From Citrobacter gillenii (GTDB lineage Bacteria; Pseudomonadota; Gammaproteobacteria; Enterobacterales; Enterobacteriaceae): DNA of 64,000 nucleotides. A program made the position numbers and the translations under genes. The notes beneath the pieces are model-generated. The model was not told the origin of the DNA. It ran no database searches and saw only the letters and a list, made by a program, of their open reading frames with translations. Positions within the stretch are counted from its first letter, which is position 1. Each line of letters begins with the position of its first letter. This document shows, one piece after another, positions 1-10,457 of the stretch. The stretch is taken from the NCBI RefSeq assembly GCF_013337685.1, contig NZ_SUQN01000006.1, positions 62,001 to 126,000 of the forward strand. The letters run 5' to 3'.

Positions 1-142
1 GCTGCCATGAGCTGTCGTTGTTGCCGCCGCAAATCATCCCGCTGATCAAACCGTGCATTTCGGCCGGGGTTAATCCAGCCCCTTGTTGGTTCAAAAACTG
101 GCTAACATCGGTGTAACCAGGCATTTCGTTCTGTATGGACAT
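1..142 (-). CDS. ygfB: YgfB family protein (UPF0149), N-terminal part only
   Basis: Only the first 47 codons are in the window; the gene runs off the left edge. The reverse strand starts with ATG at 142 and reads [17 protein letters not shown], which I recognise as the start of E. coli YgfB. In E. coli and relatives it lies divergently beside zapA, upstream of pepP, ubiH and ubiI, and the same divergent layout is seen here. YgfB is a small cytoplasmic protein; work in Pseudomonas links its homologue to control of an anti-terminator, but its role in enterobacteria is unclear. Identity is firm, function is not. Confidence 0.9.
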   Translation of the reverse strand, partial: MSIQNEMPGYTDVSQFLNQQGAGLTPAEMHGLISGMICGGNNDSSWQ

Positions 143-214
143 AAGCATTCGTCATCAAAGGGAGGATATTCATGTTATGCTACCACTTTGGGCCCTGGTG
201 GACCAGAAAAGGGC

Positions 215-638
<424 letters not shown>

Positions 639-679
639 CACTTTTCGGTTTACTGTGGTAGAGTGACCGTGAAGACAAA

Positions 680-863
680 ATTTCTCTGAGATGTTTGCAA
701 GCGGGCCAGTCCCCTGAGCCGATATTTCATACCACAAGAATGTGGCGCTCCACGGTTGGTGAGCATGCTCGGTTCGTCCGAGAAGCCTTAAAACTGTGAC
801 GACACATTCACCTTGAACCAAGGGTTCAAGGGTTACAGCCTGCGGCGGCATCTCGGAGATTCC
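680..863 (+). ncRNA. ssrS: 6S RNA
   Basis: The 184-nt segment starts ATTTCTCTGAG and ends CTCGGAGATTCC, the closing stem of 6S RNA. Length and internal sequence match E. coli ssrS apart from a handful of changes. The 6S RNA folds as a long hairpin with a central bubble that mimics an open promoter. It binds sigma-70 RNA polymerase and dampens transcription in stationary phase. As in E. coli it lies between zapA and the formyl-THF cyclo-ligase gene, with which its precursor is co-transcribed. Confidence 0.97.
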
Positions 864-882
864 CTTCTACCTGGCAACAGCC

Positions 883-1479
883 ATGACACTACTTTCTGAA
901 CTTCCTTTATCCCGGCAAGAAATTCGTCAACTGATTCGGCAACGTCGCCGTGCGCTAACGCCTGAGCAACAACGCCATTTCGGTCAGCAGGCCGCGAGCA
1001 GAATGCTGAGCTTCCCCCCTGTTGTACTCGCCCACACCGTGGCGGTATTTCTCTCTTTTGATGGCGAACTTGATACTCAACCGCTGATCGAACAACTGTG
1101 GCGTGCGGGCAAGCGTGTCTATCTCCCGGTTCTACATCCGTTTAGCCGCGGTAATTTACTGTTTCTGCACTATCATCCGCACAGTGATCTGGTAACTAAC
1201 CGACTCAAAATCCAGGAGCCGCGACTCGATGTGCGCGACGTTTTGCCGTTATCAAAGCTGGATGTATTGATTACGCCGCTCGTGGCGTTTGATGAAGACG
1301 GACAGCGCTTAGGCATGGGCGGTGGTTTTTACGATCGCACGTTGCAAAACTGGCAGCAGCATCAGATCCAGCCGGTGGGCTACGCACATGATTGCCAGCG
1401 AGTGGAGAAGTTACCGGTCGAAGAGTGGGATATTCCGCTGCCCGCGGTGGTAACACCGTCAAAAGTATGGGAATGGTAG
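883..1479 (+). CDS. fau: 5-formyltetrahydrofolate cyclo-ligase
   Basis: This 198-residue cytoplasmic enzyme (ygfA in older maps) converts 5-formyl-THF to 5,10-methenyl-THF using ATP, returning a stable folate side product to one-carbon metabolism. The family's nucleotide-binding signature GMGGGFYDR is at residues 144-152, and a basic stretch that contacts the phosphates is near residues 19-23. The ATG lies 20 bases after the 3' end of 6S RNA and has no strong Shine-Dalgarno site. The later start used in some E. coli annotations (MIRQRRR) is not available because that codon is CTG here, so the upstream ATG is preferred. In E. coli this gene has been linked to persister formation. Confidence 0.93.
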   Translation: MTLLSELPLSRQEIRQLIRQRRRALTPEQQRHFGQQAASRMLSFPPVVLAHTVAVFLSFDGELDTQPLIEQLWRAGKRVYLPVLHPFSRGNLLFLHYHPHSDLVTNRLKIQEPRLDVRDVLPLSKLDVLITPLVAFDEDGQRLGMGGGFYDRTLQNWQQHQIQPVGYAHDCQRVEKLPVEEWDIPLPAVVTPSKVWEW

Positions 1480-1487
1480 CCTTGAAT

Positions 1488-1560
1488 TGCCAGATGGCGC
1501 TACGCTTATCAGGCCTACGAATCATCTCGTAGGTCGGTTAAGACGCAGTCGCCACCCGGC
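1488..1560. repeat. BIME (two inverted REP units)
   Basis: A REP unit (1488-1518, TGCCAGATGGCGCTACGC then TTATCAGGCCTAC) faces an inverted partner (1529-1560, GTAGGTCGGTTAAG then CGCCACCCGGC). They fill the convergent gap between the cyclo-ligase gene and serA, the usual place for REP elements, which can stabilise upstream mRNA or bind gyrase and IHF. Confidence 0.85.
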
Positions 1561-1575
1561 ACGATGTACCAATAA

Positions 1576-2808
1576 TTAGTACAGCATACGCGCGCGAATC
1601 GTTCCCGGAATGGCTTTCATCGCCAGCAGCGCTTTCTCCGCCACATCCTCATCTGCCTCGATATCAATAACCACATACCCCACCTGCGCGGAAGTTTGCA
1701 GATACTGCGCGGCAATGTTAACGCCCTGCTCGGCAAAGATTTGGTTCAGCGCGGTCAGCACGCCTGGTCGGTTTTCGTGAATGTGCATCAGACGACGACC
1801 ACCGTGCAGCGGCAGCGACACTTCCGGGAAGTTAACCGCCGACAGCGTAGAGCCGTTATCGGAATACTTCGTCAGCTTACCTGCCACTTCCAGACCAATG
1901 TTTTCCTGCGCTTCCAGCGTTGAACCGCCGATGTGCGGCGTCAGGATCACGTTGTCAAAATCACACAGCGGAGATGTAAACGGATCGCTGTTGCTCGCCG
2001 GCTCCGTCGGGAAGACGTCGATTGCTGCGCCAGCCAGATGCTTAGTGGCTAACGCATCGCACAGCGCAGGAATATCAACAACCGTGCCGCGCGCGGCGTT
2101 GATCAGCAGCGCACCCGGCTTCATCAGGGCAATCTCTTGTGCGCCCATCATATTCTTGGTGGAGGCATTTTCCGGCACGTGAAGGCTGACCACATCGCTC
2201 ATATTGAGCAGGTCGGAAAGATGCTGTACCTGGGTGGCGTTACCCAGCGGGAGTTTGTTTTCAATATCATAGAAATAGACGTGCATCCCCAGCGATTCCG
2301 CCAGAATGCCCAACTGGGTACCAATGTGGCCGTAACCAATAATCCCCAGTTTTTTGCCACGCGCTTCAAAAGAGCCGGTAGCCAGTTTGTTCCACACGCC
2401 ACGGTGCGCCTTAGCGTTCGCTTCCGGCACGCCGCGCAGCAGCAGCAACAGTTCGCCAATTACCAGTTCGGCAACGGAGCGGGTGTTAGAGAATGGTGCG
2501 TTAAACACGGGGATCCCGCGTTTTGCCGCCGCCCCCAGATCAACCTGATTGGTGCCAATACAGAAGCAGCCAATCGCGACCAGTTTCTCTGCGGCGTCAA
2601 TCACATCTTCAGTCAGATGAGTACGGGATCGCAGGCCAATAAAATGGGCATCACGGATGGACTCTTTCAGCTGTTCAGTGTCCAGAGCGCCTTTGTGAAA
2701 CTCGATGTTGGTGTAACCTGCCGCACGAAGGCTTTCCAGTGCTTTTTGATGCACACCTTCAACCAGCAGAAACTTAATCTTTTCTTTCTCCAGTGATACC
2801 TTTGCCAT
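1576..2808 (-). CDS. serA: D-3-phosphoglycerate dehydrogenase
   Basis: This 410-residue enzyme, E. coli length, oxidises 3-phosphoglycerate to 3-phosphohydroxypyruvate with NAD and commits carbon to serine. The NAD-binding glycine motif GYGHIG is at 158-163. The catalytic residues Arg240, Glu269 and His292 are all in place. The C-terminal ACT domain (about 339-410) carries the serine feedback site. The open frame extends 44 codons further upstream, but MAKVSLEKEK at 2808 matches the known N-terminus. The 273-base gap behind it should hold the promoters; in E. coli the gene is activated by Lrp. rpiA lies upstream on the same strand. Confidence 0.98.
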   Translation of the reverse strand: MAKVSLEKEKIKFLLVEGVHQKALESLRAAGYTNIEFHKGALDTEQLKESIRDAHFIGLRSRTHLTEDVIDAAEKLVAIGCFCIGTNQVDLGAAAKRGIPVFNAPFSNTRSVAELVIGELLLLLRGVPEANAKAHRGVWNKLATGSFEARGKKLGIIGYGHIGTQLGILAESLGMHVYFYDIENKLPLGNATQVQHLSDLLNMSDVVSLHVPENASTKNMMGAQEIALMKPGALLINAARGTVVDIPALCDALATKHLAGAAIDVFPTEPASNSDPFTSPLCDFDNVILTPHIGGSTLEAQENIGLEVAGKLTKYSDNGSTLSAVNFPEVSLPLHGGRRLMHIHENRPGVLTALNQIFAEQGVNIAAQYLQTSAQVGYVVIDIEADEDVAEKALLAMKAIPGTIRARMLY

Positions 2809-3081
2809 TTCCCCGACCCTGTCTTTTTTTAGTTCAATCTGATGTGTTGTGTGTGGGATTTTCATCCGCCTCTTCAACATATCAAAAAAAAATATTGCGG
2901 CAATATGAACGTTTGCGTCGTCGTGCTGAAGAAGTGTCATTCAGCGGGAAATGTCAGAGTAAAATTCTGGTGATAACTTTTTCTTTGGAGGGATCGGCAG
3001 GACAATATTGTAAACGTGACACAAGTCACCAAATTTGCCCTGCCAAAATTTTTTTAACGACAGAAGATCCCGGTCGTCAGA

Positions 3082-3741
3082 TCATTTTACGATAGTTTTC
3101 ACGCCATCTGCTGTGCCGATCAGCGCAACGTCCGCCCCACGGTTGGCAAACAGACCCACGGTCACAACGCCCGGGATTGCGTTGATGGCGTTTTCCATCG
3201 CCACAGCGTCAAGGATCTCCAGACCGTGCACGTCAAGGATGACGTTGCCGTTATCAGTAACCACACCCTGACGGTATTCAGGACGACCGCCCAGCTTCAC
3301 CAACTGACGAGCAACCGCACTACGCGCCATCGGGATCACTTCTACCGGCAGCGGGAAGTTACCCAGAATATCGACTTCTTTGGACGCGTCAGCGATGCAG
3401 ATAAATTTCTTAGCGACGGAGGCAATGATCTTTTCGCGGGTCAGCGCTGCGCCGCCGCCTTTGATCATTTGCATGTGACCGTTGATTTCGTCCGCGCCAT
3501 CAACGTAAACGCCAAGGCTGTCCACTTCGTTAAGATCGAACACGTGGATACCGAGGCTTTTGAGTTTTTCAGTGGAAGCGTCCGAACTGGACACTGCGCC
3601 TTCAATCTGACCTTTCATGGTGCCCAGCGCATCAATAAAGTGTGCGGCTGTTGAACCGGTACCTACGCCCACAATGGTGCCGGGCTGTACATACTGAAGT
3701 GCCGCCCATCCTACTGCTTTTTTCAGTTCATCCTGCGTCAT
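3082..3741 (-). CDS. rpiA: Ribose-5-phosphate isomerase A
   Basis: The 219-residue enzyme interconverts ribulose-5-phosphate and ribose-5-phosphate in the pentose phosphate pathway. Phosphate-binding GTGSTAAHF is at residues 28-35, the catalytic DGADE at 81-85 (Asp81, Asp84), and [11 protein letters not shown] at 94-104 contributes Lys94 and Glu103. All active-site residues are intact. The open frame runs 38 codons upstream, but [17 protein letters not shown] at 3741 is the E. coli start. It is divergent from argP, which in E. coli binds nearby and affects transcription in this region. Confidence 0.98.
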   Translation of the reverse strand: MTQDELKKAVGWAALQYVQPGTIVGVGTGSTAAHFIDALGTMKGQIEGAVSSSDASTEKLKSLGIHVFDLNEVDSLGVYVDGADEINGHMQMIKGGGAALTREKIIASVAKKFICIADASKEVDILGNFPLPVEVIPMARSAVARQLVKLGGRPEYRQGVVTDNGNVILDVHGLEILDAVAMENAINAIPGVVTVGLFANRGADVALIGTADGVKTIVK

Positions 3742-3911
3742 GATCGTTTCGCCTGTGGTGTGAATGTGGTGTGGAAATTCACGCGCATTATAGAACATTG
3801 CGTAGAAAAATGTCCCCACACCCGCTCGCAGACGGCGGATTTCGTCTGTACCCAACCTAAAATTGTGTCATAGTGCAGAACACGCAAAAATATCAGGAGT
3901 ACGTCAGAGCA

Positions 3912-4805
3912 ATGAAACGTCCGGACTACAGAACACTACAAGCACTGGATGCGGTTATTCGTGAACGGGGATTTGAGCGCGCTGCGCAAAAGCTATGCAT
4001 CACACAATCCGCGGTTTCACAACGCATAAAACAGCTTGAGAATATGTTCGGACAACCGCTGCTGGTGCGTACCGTACCGCCTCGCCCAACCGAGCAAGGG
4101 CAAAAGCTGCTGGCACTGTTGCGTCAGGTTGAACTGCTGGAAGACGAGTGGCTGGGAGATGAACAAACCGGCTCGACGCCGCTGCTGCTCTCCCTGGCCG
4201 TCAACGCCGACAGTCTGGCCACCTGGCTACTCCCGGCGCTGGCCCCTGTGCTGGCAAACTCACCGATTCGTCTGAACCTGCAGGTTGAAGATGAAACACG
4301 CACTCAGGAACGCCTGCGTCGCGGTGAAGTGGTGGGCGCGGTGAGTATTCAACATCAGGCGCTACCAAGCTGTCTGGTGGATAAACTCGGCGCGCTGGAC
4401 TACCTGTTTGTCGGCTCAAAACCTTTTGCCGAGCGCTACTTTCCGAATGGCGTCACCCGTTCTGCCCTGCTAAAAGCGCCGGCGGTTGCGTTTGACCATC
4501 TCGACGACATGCATCAGGCTTTTCTGCAACAAAACTTCGATCTGCCACCGGGCAGCGTGCCGTGCCACATCGTTAACTCGTCGGAAGCCTTTGTGCAGCT
4601 GGCACGCCAGGGGACAACCTGCTGCATGATCCCACACCTGCAGATCGAGAAAGAGCTGGAAAGCGGCGAGCTTATCGACTTAACGCCAGGCCTGTTCCAG
4701 CGTCGGATGCTCTATTGGCATCGCTTTGCACCGGAAAGCCGCATGATGCGCAACGTCACCGATGCGCTGCTAGCCTACGGACACAATGTGCTGCGTCAGG
4801 ATTAA
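3912..4805 (+). CDS. argP: LysR-type regulator ArgP (IciA)
   Basis: This 297-residue DNA-binding activator has an N-terminal winged helix-turn-helix (about residues 4-60, including [19 protein letters not shown]) and a C-terminal effector domain that binds arginine and lysine. With arginine it switches on argO, which lies about 7.5 kb away in this window; with lysine it traps polymerase at that promoter. It also acts on dapB, lysC, gdhA and others. The first in-frame ATG (3873) would add 13 residues; the start at 3912 gives the E. coli length. It is divergent from rpiA. Confidence 0.97.
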   Translation: MKRPDYRTLQALDAVIRERGFERAAQKLCITQSAVSQRIKQLENMFGQPLLVRTVPPRPTEQGQKLLALLRQVELLEDEWLGDEQTGSTPLLLSLAVNADSLATWLLPALAPVLANSPIRLNLQVEDETRTQERLRRGEVVGAVSIQHQALPSCLVDKLGALDYLFVGSKPFAERYFPNGVTRSALLKAPAVAFDHLDDMHQAFLQQNFDLPPGSVPCHIVNSSEAFVQLARQGTTCCMIPHLQIEKELESGELIDLTPGLFQRRMLYWHRFAPESRMMRNVTDALLAYGHNVLRQD

Positions 4806-4825
4806 AGCATTTATTGCCCCTGAGT

Positions 4826-4859
4826 GCCGGATGGCGGCGTAACGCCTTATCCGGCCTAC
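4826..4859. repeat. REP element
   Basis: A single palindromic REP unit (GCCGGATGGCGGCG, then CGCCTTATCCGGCCTAC) lies 20 bases after argP. It forms a stable stem-loop and separates argP from the scp operon. Confidence 0.85.
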
Positions 4860-5037
4860 AACCTTATACTCTCTTTTCATGCTATTCCCGCCACGTCTTT
4901 GAAATCCATCACAAAATAAAACACGCCACGCGGCAAAAAACGACGTCTTATTGGCTATTTTTTGCTGGCGACAAGCCAGCTGAAAAAGCTCACCGTATTC
5001 GCAAAGATTCAACTTATTGCGTAATACGGAGCAAAAA

Positions 5038-7182
5038 ATGGCCAATATGCAGGCGTGGCAAACGCTCGCCAACAAAGAACTCAGCCGACGGGAAAAAACC
5101 GTCGACTCGCTGGTAAAACAGACGGCAGAAGGGATTGCCATTAAGCCGCTGTACACCGAGGCTGATCTCGACAACCTGGAAGTGACGGGCACCCTCCCCG
5201 GCCTGGCGCCTTACGTTCGTGGCCCACGCGCCACCATGTATACCGCGCAGCCGTGGACTATTCGCCAGTACGCCGGGTTCTCTACCGCCAAAGAATCTAA
5301 CGCGTTTTATCGCCGTAATCTCGCCGCCGGACAAAAAGGGCTTTCCGTCGCCTTTGACCTCGCCACTCATCGCGGCTACGACTCAGATAACCCGCGCGTG
5401 GCAGGCGACGTCGGCAAAGCGGGCGTGGCTATAGATACCGTCGAAGATATGAAGGTACTGTTCGACCAGATCCCACTGGATAAGATGTCGGTATCCATGA
5501 CCATGAACGGCGCGGTACTCCCGGTGATGGCGTTTTATATCGTGGCAGCGCAGGAGCAAGGCGTCGCGCCAGAGCTGCTCACTGGCACGATACAAAACGA
5601 TATTCTGAAAGAGTACCTATGCCGCAACACCTATATTTACCCGCCCAAGCCCTCTATGCGCATTATCGCTGACATCATTGCCTGGTGTTCTGACAATATG
5701 CCGCGCTTTAATACCATCAGCATCAGCGGATATCACATGGGTGAAGCGGGTGCCAACTGCGTGCAGCAGGTGGCGTTTACCCTGGCCGACGGGATTGAGT
5801 ACATCAAAGCCGCGCTGTCCGCCGGACTGAAAATTGATGATTTCGCCCCACGACTGTCATTCTTCTTCGGCATTGGCATGGATCTGTTTATGAACGTCGC
5901 CATGCTGCGCGCCGCGCGTTATCTGTGGAGCGAGGCAGTCAGCGGATTTGGCGCCACCAACCCAAAATCTCTGGCGCTACGTACCCACTGTCAGACCTCC
6001 GGCTGGAGCCTGACCGAGCAGGATCCGTACAACAACGTGGTGCGCACCACCATCGAAGCGCTGGGTGCAACCCTGGGCGGTACTCAGTCTTTGCACACCA
6101 ACGCCTTTGATGAAGCGCTCGGCCTGCCGACTGACTTTTCCGCCCGCATCGCGCGCAATACGCAGATCATCATTCAGGAGGAGTCGGAGATCTGCCGCAC
6201 CGTCGATCCGCTGGCCGGATCGTATTATGTGGAGTCGCTGACCGATCAGATCGTTAAGCAAGCACGGGCGATCATCGAACAGATCGATGAAGCGGGTGGA
6301 ATGGCGAAAGCGATAGAAGCGGGGTTACCAAAACGGATGATCGAAGAAGCTTCCGCCCGCGAACAATCACTCATCGACCAGGGTCAGCGCGTTATCGTTG
6401 GCGTGAACAAATACAAGCTGGATAAAGAAGACGCCACGTCGGTATTGGAAATCGACAACGTCAAGGTGCGCAACGAGCAGATTGCCTCGCTGCAACACAT
6501 CCGCGCGACCCGTGACGATATTGCGGTGAAAGCCACGCTGAAAGCTTTGACCCACGCAGCGCGGCACAATGAAAACCTGCTCGCCGCCGCAATAGATGCC
6601 GCGCGCGTTCGCGCCACGCTGGGTGAAATCTCTGACGCACTGGAGTCCGCTTTTGACCGTTACCTGGTACCCAGCCAGTGTGTTACCGGAGTGGTTGCGC
6701 AAAGCTACCACCAGTCTGAAAAATCCGCCGACGAGTTTGACGCCATTGTTGCGCAAACTGAAAAATTTCTCGCCGATAACGGCCGCCGCCCGCGCATTCT
6801 GGTCGCTAAGATGGGTCAGGACGGTCACGATCGCGGCGCCAAAGTGATTGCCAGCGCCTATTCCGATCTCGGTTTCGATGTTGACCTCAGCCCGATGTTC
6901 TCCACGCCGGAAGAGATCGCTCGCCTGGCGGTAGAAAACGATGTGCACGTGGTTGGCGCCTCTTCACTGGCGGCGGGTCATAAAACGTTGATCCCCGAAC
7001 TGGTGGCGGCGCTCAAAAGCTGGGGGCGCGAGGACATTTGCGTGGTAGCCGGCGGCGTCATCCCACCGCAGGATTACGCCTTCCTGCAAGCGCGAGGTGT
7101 CGCCGCTATTTATGGTCCCGGTACGCCGATGCTCGACAGTGTACGCGATGTATTAACCCGCATTGGTCAGCACCATGATTAG
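5038..7182 (+). CDS. scpA: Methylmalonyl-CoA mutase (Sleeping beauty mutase)
   Basis: The 714-residue, adenosylcobalamin-dependent enzyme rearranges succinyl-CoA to methylmalonyl-CoA. The N-terminal TIM-barrel binds the CoA ester. The C-terminal cobalamin domain carries the DxHxxG base-off motif as Asp595, His597 and Gly600. It is E. coli length (Sbm). The longer open frame from 5017 adds seven residues; I chose 5038 because it has the better ribosome site (ACGGAG) and matches E. coli. It is the first gene of a four-gene operon and its 3' end overlaps argK by 8 bases. Enterobacteria that cannot make B12 aerobically would need it supplied or use it anaerobically. Confidence 0.98.
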   Translation: MANMQAWQTLANKELSRREKTVDSLVKQTAEGIAIKPLYTEADLDNLEVTGTLPGLAPYVRGPRATMYTAQPWTIRQYAGFSTAKESNAFYRRNLAAGQKGLSVAFDLATHRGYDSDNPRVAGDVGKAGVAIDTVEDMKVLFDQIPLDKMSVSMTMNGAVLPVMAFYIVAAQEQGVAPELLTGTIQNDILKEYLCRNTYIYPPKPSMRIIADIIAWCSDNMPRFNTISISGYHMGEAGANCVQQVAFTLADGIEYIKAALSAGLKIDDFAPRLSFFFGIGMDLFMNVAMLRAARYLWSEAVSGFGATNPKSLALRTHCQTSGWSLTEQDPYNNVVRTTIEALGATLGGTQSLHTNAFDEALGLPTDFSARIARNTQIIIQEESEICRTVDPLAGSYYVESLTDQIVKQARAIIEQIDEAGGMAKAIEAGLPKRMIEEASAREQSLIDQGQRVIVGVNKYKLDKEDATSVLEIDNVKVRNEQIASLQHIRATRDDIAVKATLKALTHAARHNENLLAAAIDAARVRATLGEISDALESAFDRYLVPSQCVTGVVAQSYHQSEKSADEFDAIVAQTEKFLADNGRRPRILVAKMGQDGHDRGAKVIASAYSDLGFDVDLSPMFSTPEEIARLAVENDVHVVGASSLAAGHKTLIPELVAALKSWGREDICVVAGGVIPPQDYAFLQARGVAAIYGPGTPMLDSVRDVLTRIGQHHD

Positions 7183-8170
7183 CAGCGCCACGCTGGCTGA
7201 TAGCATCCAGCGTTTACGTCTGGGGGAGCGCGCCACGCTCGCCCAGGCCATGACGCTGGTCGAGAGCCAGCATCCGCGTCATCAGCTACTCAGCACACAG
7301 CTGCTGGACGCCATTATACCGTTCGCCGGTAACGCCCTGCGTCTGGGCATTACCGGTACGCCGGGCGCGGGGAAAAGCACCTTTCTGGAAGCCTTTGGCA
7401 TGCTACTGATCCGTAAGGGATTGCGGGTGGCGGTGATCGCTGTCGATCCCAGCAGTCCGGTCAGCGGCGGTAGCATTCTGGGCGATAAAACCCGTATGAC
7501 GGAACTGGCGCGTGCGGATGCCGCGTTTATTCGACCGGTTCCTTCCAGCGGGCATTTGGGCGGTGCCAGCCAGCGCGCCCGGGAATTAATGCTGCTGTGC
7601 GAAGCGGCAGGCTTCGATGTAGTGATCGTCGAAACCGTCGGCGTTGGGCAGTCCGAAACAGAAGTCGCCAGCATGGTTGATTGCTTTCTCTCGCTGCAAA
7701 TAGCCGGCGGTGGTGACGATCTGCAGGGCATCAAAAAAGGCATCATGGAGATGGCGGATCTGGTCATCATCAACAAGGATGACGGGGACAACCGCGCCAA
7801 CGTCGCCATCACCCGCCATATGTATGATTCCGCCCTGCACATTCTACGCCGCAAGTATGACGAGTGGCAGCCGCAGGCTCTGGCCTGCACCGCGCTGGAA
7901 AAACGCGGCATTGAAGAAATCTGGCAGGCCATCATCGATTTTAAAACATGCCTTACAGCCAGCGGTCGGCTGGAAAAAGTCCGCCAGCAGCAAGCGGTGG
8001 ACTGGTTACAGAAACAGGCCGAAGAAGAGGCGCTGCACCTGTTATTTTCCCGCACTGATTTCGATCGCTATTTCCAGCAAACGCTGCGCTCGGTCAGGAA
8101 CAATGACCTTTCGCCACGTACCGGCCTGCGACACATCAGCGAATTTATCCAACATCATTACTTTGATTAA
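7175..8170 (+). CDS. argK: MeaB-type GTPase, methylmalonyl-CoA mutase chaperone
   Basis: This 331-residue G3E-family P-loop GTPase (ygfD/argK) has its Walker A motif GTPGAGKS at residues 61-68, an AVDPSSP switch region downstream, and the base-recognition motif NKDD further on. MeaB-like proteins guard the mutase: they gate cofactor loading and prevent or reverse inactivation. The old name reflects an early report of an arginine-transport kinase that has not held up. The start ATG overlaps the scpA stop (ATGATTAG), so the two are likely translationally coupled. All nucleotide-binding motifs are intact. Confidence 0.96.
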   Translation: MISSATLADSIQRLRLGERATLAQAMTLVESQHPRHQLLSTQLLDAIIPFAGNALRLGITGTPGAGKSTFLEAFGMLLIRKGLRVAVIAVDPSSPVSGGSILGDKTRMTELARADAAFIRPVPSSGHLGGASQRARELMLLCEAAGFDVVIVETVGVGQSETEVASMVDCFLSLQIAGGGDDLQGIKKGIMEMADLVIINKDDGDNRANVAITRHMYDSALHILRRKYDEWQPQALACTALEKRGIEEIWQAIIDFKTCLTASGRLEKVRQQQAVDWLQKQAEEEALHLLFSRTDFDRYFQQTLRSVRNNDLSPRTGLRHISEFIQHHYFD

Positions 8171-8180
8171 AGAGAACATT

Positions 8181-8966
8181 ATGTCCTATCAATACGTCAA
8201 CGTCGTCATCATCCAGAAAGTCGCGGTCATTGAATTCAACTATGCCCGCAAGCTTAACGCCCTGAGCAAAGTGTTTATTGACGATCTTATGCTGGCGCTG
8301 AACGATCTCAATCGTCCAGAAATTCGCTGCATTATTCTGCGCGCACCGAGCGGGGCCAAAGTGTTCTCTGCTGGACATGATATTCATGAACTCCCTACCG
8401 GACGTCGCGATCCGCTGTCCTATGACGATCCGCTGCGCCAGATCACCCGCATGATCCAAAAGTACCCGAAACCTATTATCTCGATGGTTGAAGGCAGCGT
8501 CTGGGGCGGTGCATTCGAGATGATCATGAGTTCCGATCTCATCATCTCTGCCGAGACCTCGACGTTCTCGATGACACCGGTCAATCTCGGCGTGCCGTAT
8601 AACCTGGTGGGTATTCACAACCTGACCCGTGATGCGGGTTTTCATATCGTCAAAGAGCTGATTTTCACCGCCCTACCGATTACCGCCCAGCGCGCGCTGG
8701 CGGTAGGTATTCTCAACCATGTGGTCGCCGTCGACGAGCTGGAAGATTTTACTCTGCAAATGGCGCATCACATCTCAGAAAAAGCGCCGCTGGCGATTGC
8801 CGTGATCAAAGAAGAACTGCGCGTGCTGGGCGAAGCGCACACCATGAATTCCGATGAATTTGAACGCATCCAGGGCATGCGCCGTGCGGTTTACGACAGC
8901 AATGATTATCAGGAAGGGATGAATGCGTTTTTAGAAAAACGGAAACCGAACTTCGTCGGCCATTAA
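8181..8966 (+). CDS. scpB: Methylmalonyl-CoA decarboxylase
   Basis: This 261-residue crotonase-fold enzyme decarboxylates methylmalonyl-CoA to propionyl-CoA. The oxyanion-hole regions are visible as FSAGHDIHE and the glycine-rich EGSVWGGAFE. Length equals E. coli ScpB (YgfG). A longer frame opens at 7710 but lies inside argK in another reading frame; the ATG at 8181 follows AAAGAG and sits 10 bases after the argK stop. It forms the second step of the operon's route. Confidence 0.97.
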   Translation: MSYQYVNVVIIQKVAVIEFNYARKLNALSKVFIDDLMLALNDLNRPEIRCIILRAPSGAKVFSAGHDIHELPTGRRDPLSYDDPLRQITRMIQKYPKPIISMVEGSVWGGAFEMIMSSDLIISAETSTFSMTPVNLGVPYNLVGIHNLTRDAGFHIVKELIFTALPITAQRALAVGILNHVVAVDELEDFTLQMAHHISEKAPLAIAVIKEELRVLGEAHTMNSDEFERIQGMRRAVYDSNDYQEGMNAFLEKRKPNFVGH

Positions 8967-8990
8967 TCGCGGTCAGCTAAAGGAAAAGCC

Positions 8991-10457
8991 ATGAAACGGA
9001 TGAACGCCGAACAGGCGGCAGAAATTATTCAGCATGATGATATGGTGGCGTTCAGCGGCTTTACACCTGCGGGTTCACCAAAGGCGTTGCCCGCAGCGAT
9101 TGCCCGGCAAGCCAGCGAACTGCATCACGTAGGGCAGCCTTTTCAGATCCGCCTGCTGACCGGCGCGTCAATTAGCGCTGCCGCAGATGACGCGCTCTCT
9201 GAGGCGGATGCCGTTTCCTGGCGCGCGCCTTATCAAACCTCATCTGGTCTGCGTCAGAAAATTAATCAAGGCCAGGTGCGGTTTGTCGATCTCCATCTCA
9301 GTGAAGTCGCACAGATGGTTAATTACGGCTTCTTTGGCGAGATTGATGTTGCTGTTATAGAGGCCTCAGCCATTGCGCCGGACGGCAGGATCTGGCTGAC
9401 CAGCGGGATCGGTAATGCGCCAACCTGGCTGCTACGGGCGAAAAAAGTCATTATTGAGCTGAATCATTATCACAATCCACGCGTAGCGGAACTGGCCGAC
9501 ATTGTGATACCAGGCGCGCCGCCGCGTCGTAACAGCGTCCCCATTTTTCATACCATGGATCGCATCGGCAGCCAGTGCGTCCAGATAGACCCGAAAAAAA
9601 TCGTCGCTCTGGTGGAAACGAACCTGCCCGATGCCGGCAGTGCGTCGGATAAAACCAATCCGCTCTGCCAGCAAATTGCCGATAACGTGGTGAGCTTTCT
9701 GCTGGCGGAAATGGCGCACAAACGCATTCCACCTGAGTTTCTGCCCTTACAAAGCGGCGTCGGCAATATTAATAACGCGGTGATGGCGCGGCTGGGCGAG
9801 AATCCGGAAATTCCCCCCTTTATGATGTACTCCGAGGTACTGCAGGAGTCGGTCGTAAATCTGCTGGAAACGGGCAAGATAACCGGCGCCAGCGCCTCCA
9901 GCCTGACGATTTCTGCCGCCTCACTGCAGAAGATTTATGCCAATATGGATTTCTTCGCCAGCCGCATTGTGCTGCGCCCGCAGGAGATCTCCAATAACCC
10001 GGAGATCATCCGCCGGCTGGGGGTGATTGCGCTGAATGTCGGCCTGGAGTTTGATATCTATGGCCATGCCAACTCCACGCACGTTGCAGGGGTAAACCTG
10101 ATGAACGGCATCGGCGGCAGCGGGGATTTTGAGCGCAACGCCTATCTGTCTATTTTTATGGCCCCGTCGATTGCCAAAGACGGGAAAATCTCGACGATCG
10201 TCCCGATGTGCAGCCACGTCGATCACAGCGAACACAGCGTCAAAGTGATCGTTACTGAACAAGGGATTGCCGATCTGCGTGGGTTATCGCCGCTGCAACG
10301 AGCGCACACCATCATCGACAACTGCGCGCACCCGCTGTACCGCGACTACCTGCATCGCTATCTGGAACAGGCACCCGGCGGGCATATTCATCACGATCTC
10401 AGCCACGCATTTGATCTGCACCGCAACCTGCTCGAAACAGGATCAATGCTGGGTTAA
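8991..10457 (+). CDS. scpC: Propionyl-CoA:succinate CoA transferase
   Basis: This 488-residue CoA transferase (YgfH, acetyl-CoA hydrolase/transferase family) moves CoA from propionyl-CoA to succinate and so regenerates succinyl-CoA for ScpA. It is four residues shorter than E. coli ScpC because of the N-terminus. The family's catalytic glutamate should lie in the YSEVLQESVVNLLE region, and the GNINNAV glycine loop is present. It is the last gene of the operon. Its stop codon overlaps that of ygfI: both stops are made from one TTAA at 10454-10457. Confidence 0.97.
   Translation: MKRMNAEQAAEIIQHDDMVAFSGFTPAGSPKALPAAIARQASELHHVGQPFQIRLLTGASISAAADDALSEADAVSWRAPYQTSSGLRQKINQGQVRFVDLHLSEVAQMVNYGFFGEIDVAVIEASAIAPDGRIWLTSGIGNAPTWLLRAKKVIIELNHYHNPRVAELADIVIPGAPPRRNSVPIFHTMDRIGSQCVQIDPKKIVALVETNLPDAGSASDKTNPLCQQIADNVVSFLLAEMAHKRIPPEFLPLQSGVGNINNAVMARLGENPEIPPFMMYSEVLQESVVNLLETGKITGASASSLTISAASLQKIYANMDFFASRIVLRPQEISNNPEIIRRLGVIALNVGLEFDIYGHANSTHVAGVNLMNGIGGSGDFERNAYLSIFMAPSIAKDGKISTIVPMCSHVDHSEHSVKVIVTEQGIADLRGLSPLQRAHTIIDNCAHPLYRDYLHRYLEQAPGGHIHHDLSHAFDLHRNLLETGSMLG

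Noticed and set aside
2137..2796. 219-codon plus-strand frame inside serA
   Set aside because: It is a long antisense frame of the serA gene; the GC-biased third positions of serA create it. No ribosome site or family.
2981..3081. Intrinsic terminator after rpiA
   Set aside because: Only a short ACGAC/GTCGT stem with a long loop and no T-run on the correct strand.
7710..8180. Long N-terminal extension of scpB
   Set aside because: This part overlaps argK in another frame; the ATG at 8181 has a ribosome site and gives the E. coli length.
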